NCBI GenBank assembly: GCA_964397015.1
Contig: CAYNHL010000019.1
Coordinates: 1 to 40,644, forward strand
DNA length: 40,644 bases
DNA from: MADRE2 sp964397015
GTDB lineage: Bacteria > Desulfobacterota > Desulfobacteria > Desulfobacterales > Desulfobacteraceae
Direction: 5' to 3'
Shown: positions 39,582 to 40,644 of the stretch, in pieces
How positions within the stretch are numbered: the stretch's first letter is position 1
How the letters are laid out: each line of letters begins with the position of its first letter
Notes under the pieces: generated by a model
The model's input: only the letters and a program-made list of their open reading frames with translations
Databases searched by the model: none
What the model was told of the DNA's origin: nothing
Program-made: the position numbers and the translations under genes

Positions 39582-40644
39582 ATGAGCAGGAAAGATGTTG
39601 TCGAAACCACTGAAGCCCAGATCGCCGTCCATTGGAAGGAGGAGGAGTATTATTATCCCTCTCCCAAATTCATTGGACAGGCCAATCTGACAGACCCGGC
39701 AATTTTTGACCGGTTCAGCCTGGATAATTTTCCGGATTATTTCACGGAGTATGCTGAAATGCTCACCTGGTACAAATACTGGGACCAGGTACTCGATACC
39801 AGTGACGCTCCCTGCTACAAGTGGTTTAAAGGCGGCTTGATCAATGCGAGTTACAATTGCATCGACCGTCATCTCAAGGAAAACAAGAATAAAACCGCCA
39901 TTCATTTTGTCCCTGAACTCGAAGAAGAACGCATCGATCATATAACATACCAGGAGCTGTATGTAAGGGTGAACGAGTTCGCCTCCCTGCTGAAAAATCT
40001 TGCCGGCCTCAAGCGCGGGGACCGGGTAACAATCCATATGCCCATGTCTGCGGAACTGCCGATTACCATGCTTGCCTGTGCAAGGATAGGTGTCATCCAT
40101 TCCGTCGTTTTCGGTGGTTTTTCCGCATCAGCCTGTGCAGACCGCATAGTGGATTCCAACTCCAGGGTGCTTATAACCATGGATGCCTATTACCGGTCCG
40201 GCAAACTGCTCAATCACAAGCAGCATGCAGACGAAGCGGTGACAATTTCCGCCAGCCAGGGCCAGGAGGTTGACAAGGTCCTGGTATGGCAGAGATATCC
40301 GGGTAAATATTCTTCCGATGCACCAATGCAGGAAGGCCGGGATGTCTTTATCAACGATGCATTGAAAGATTTTTACGGTGATCGCGTTGAACCGGAAAAA
40401 ATGCTGTCTGAAGATCCTTTGTTCCTCATGTACACCAGCGGCACCACGGGAAAGCCCAAGGGCTGCCAGCACAGCACAGGAGGTTACCTGGCCTATGTTA
40501 CCGCCATGTCCAGGTATATCCAGGACATTCATCCCGAAGACGTTTACTGGTGCATGGCGGACATCGGATGGATTACAGGGCATTCTTTCATCGTTTACGG
40601 GCCGCTTGCACTGTGTGCTTCTACGGTAATCTACGAAGGAGTTC
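39582..40644 (+). CDS. acs: acetyl-CoA synthetase (5' part, cut by the window end)
   Basis: The first 354 codons of an AMP-forming acetyl-CoA synthetase are present; the frame is open to the last base. The ATG follows AAAGGAG at 9 bases. Family features are the N-terminal AcsA region (WYKYWDQVLD, PCYKWFKGGLINASYNCIDRHL), GVIHSVVFGGFSASACADRI, and the AMP-binding loop YTSGTTGKPKGCQHSTGGYL (about 286-305), then MADIGWITGHSFIVYGPL. It activates acetate with ATP and CoA. The catalytic C-terminal domain with the acetylated Lys lies beyond the window. Confidence 0.95.
   Translation, partial: MSRKDVVETTEAQIAVHWKEEEYYYPSPKFIGQANLTDPAIFDRFSLDNFPDYFTEYAEMLTWYKYWDQVLDTSDAPCYKWFKGGLINASYNCIDRHLKENKNKTAIHFVPELEEERIDHITYQELYVRVNEFASLLKNLAGLKRGDRVTIHMPMSAELPITMLACARIGVIHSVVFGGFSASACADRIVDSNSRVLITMDAYYRSGKLLNHKQHADEAVTISASQGQEVDKVLVWQRYPGKYSSDAPMQEGRDVFINDALKDFYGDRVEPEKMLSEDPLFLMYTSGTTGKPKGCQHSTGGYLAYVTAMSRYIQDIHPEDVYWCMADIGWITGHSFIVYGPLALCASTVIYEGV

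Overview
The window looks like a piece of a strictly anaerobic, probably sulfate-reducing deltaproteobacterial genome (Desulfobacterota, Desulfobacterales-like). This is inferred from gene content: tungsten-type aldehyde:ferredoxin oxidoreductase (AOR) family genes, multi-cluster ferredoxins, a MetV/MetF-type methylenetetrahydrofolate reductase, a molybdate/tungstate importer, CstA, acetyl-CoA synthetase and an Hsp20/J-domain cluster. I see no rRNA, tRNA, CRISPR array or insertion sequence. A run of 10 N lies at 6468-6477, inside metV.

1-13400 is a redox/C1 island. On the minus strand lie an IclR regulator and an operon of a zinc-ribbon protein, a full-length AOR and a four-cluster ferredoxin. 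A divergent plus-strand operon follows: an AOR-like protein that has lost its cluster and pterin motifs, a second four-cluster ferredoxin, a two-cluster ferredoxin, MetV, an EutA-type ATPase, MetF, and a B12-type radical SAM protein with a split cysteine motif and a probable C-terminal frameshift. It ends with a polar amino acid ABC importer (two permeases and a binding protein, no ATPase). The two operons share a control region with a perfect 10-bp inverted repeat. I found no ethanolamine ammonia-lyase (EutBC), so the EutA-like protein probably serves another enzyme.

13450-25634 holds an MFS transporter, two adjacent lipoproteins of the DUF3857/transglutaminase type (one apparently active, one with the catalytic triad lost), a HAD phosphatase, an orphan GAF-GAF-PAS histidine kinase, an RsgA-like GTPase without its P-loop, a sulfotransferase and small membrane or secreted proteins.

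25778-31301 holds a universal stress protein, a proA with an internal deletion, a broken proB, a complete molybdate/tungstate-type ABC importer (which could supply the AOR) and a 5'-truncated DUF169 gene. rsgA, proA, proB and the DUF169 gene all look internally or terminally deleted, so this stretch has either decayed or been collapsed in assembly.

31328-40644 holds a stress cluster (J-domain protein, tandem ribbon-helix-helix regulator, two Hsp20 proteins), a SprT-like protease, an ArsA-like ATPase operon, cstA, an orphan flgB and the 5' part of acs. flgB and cstA each have a good sigma-54-type promoter match.
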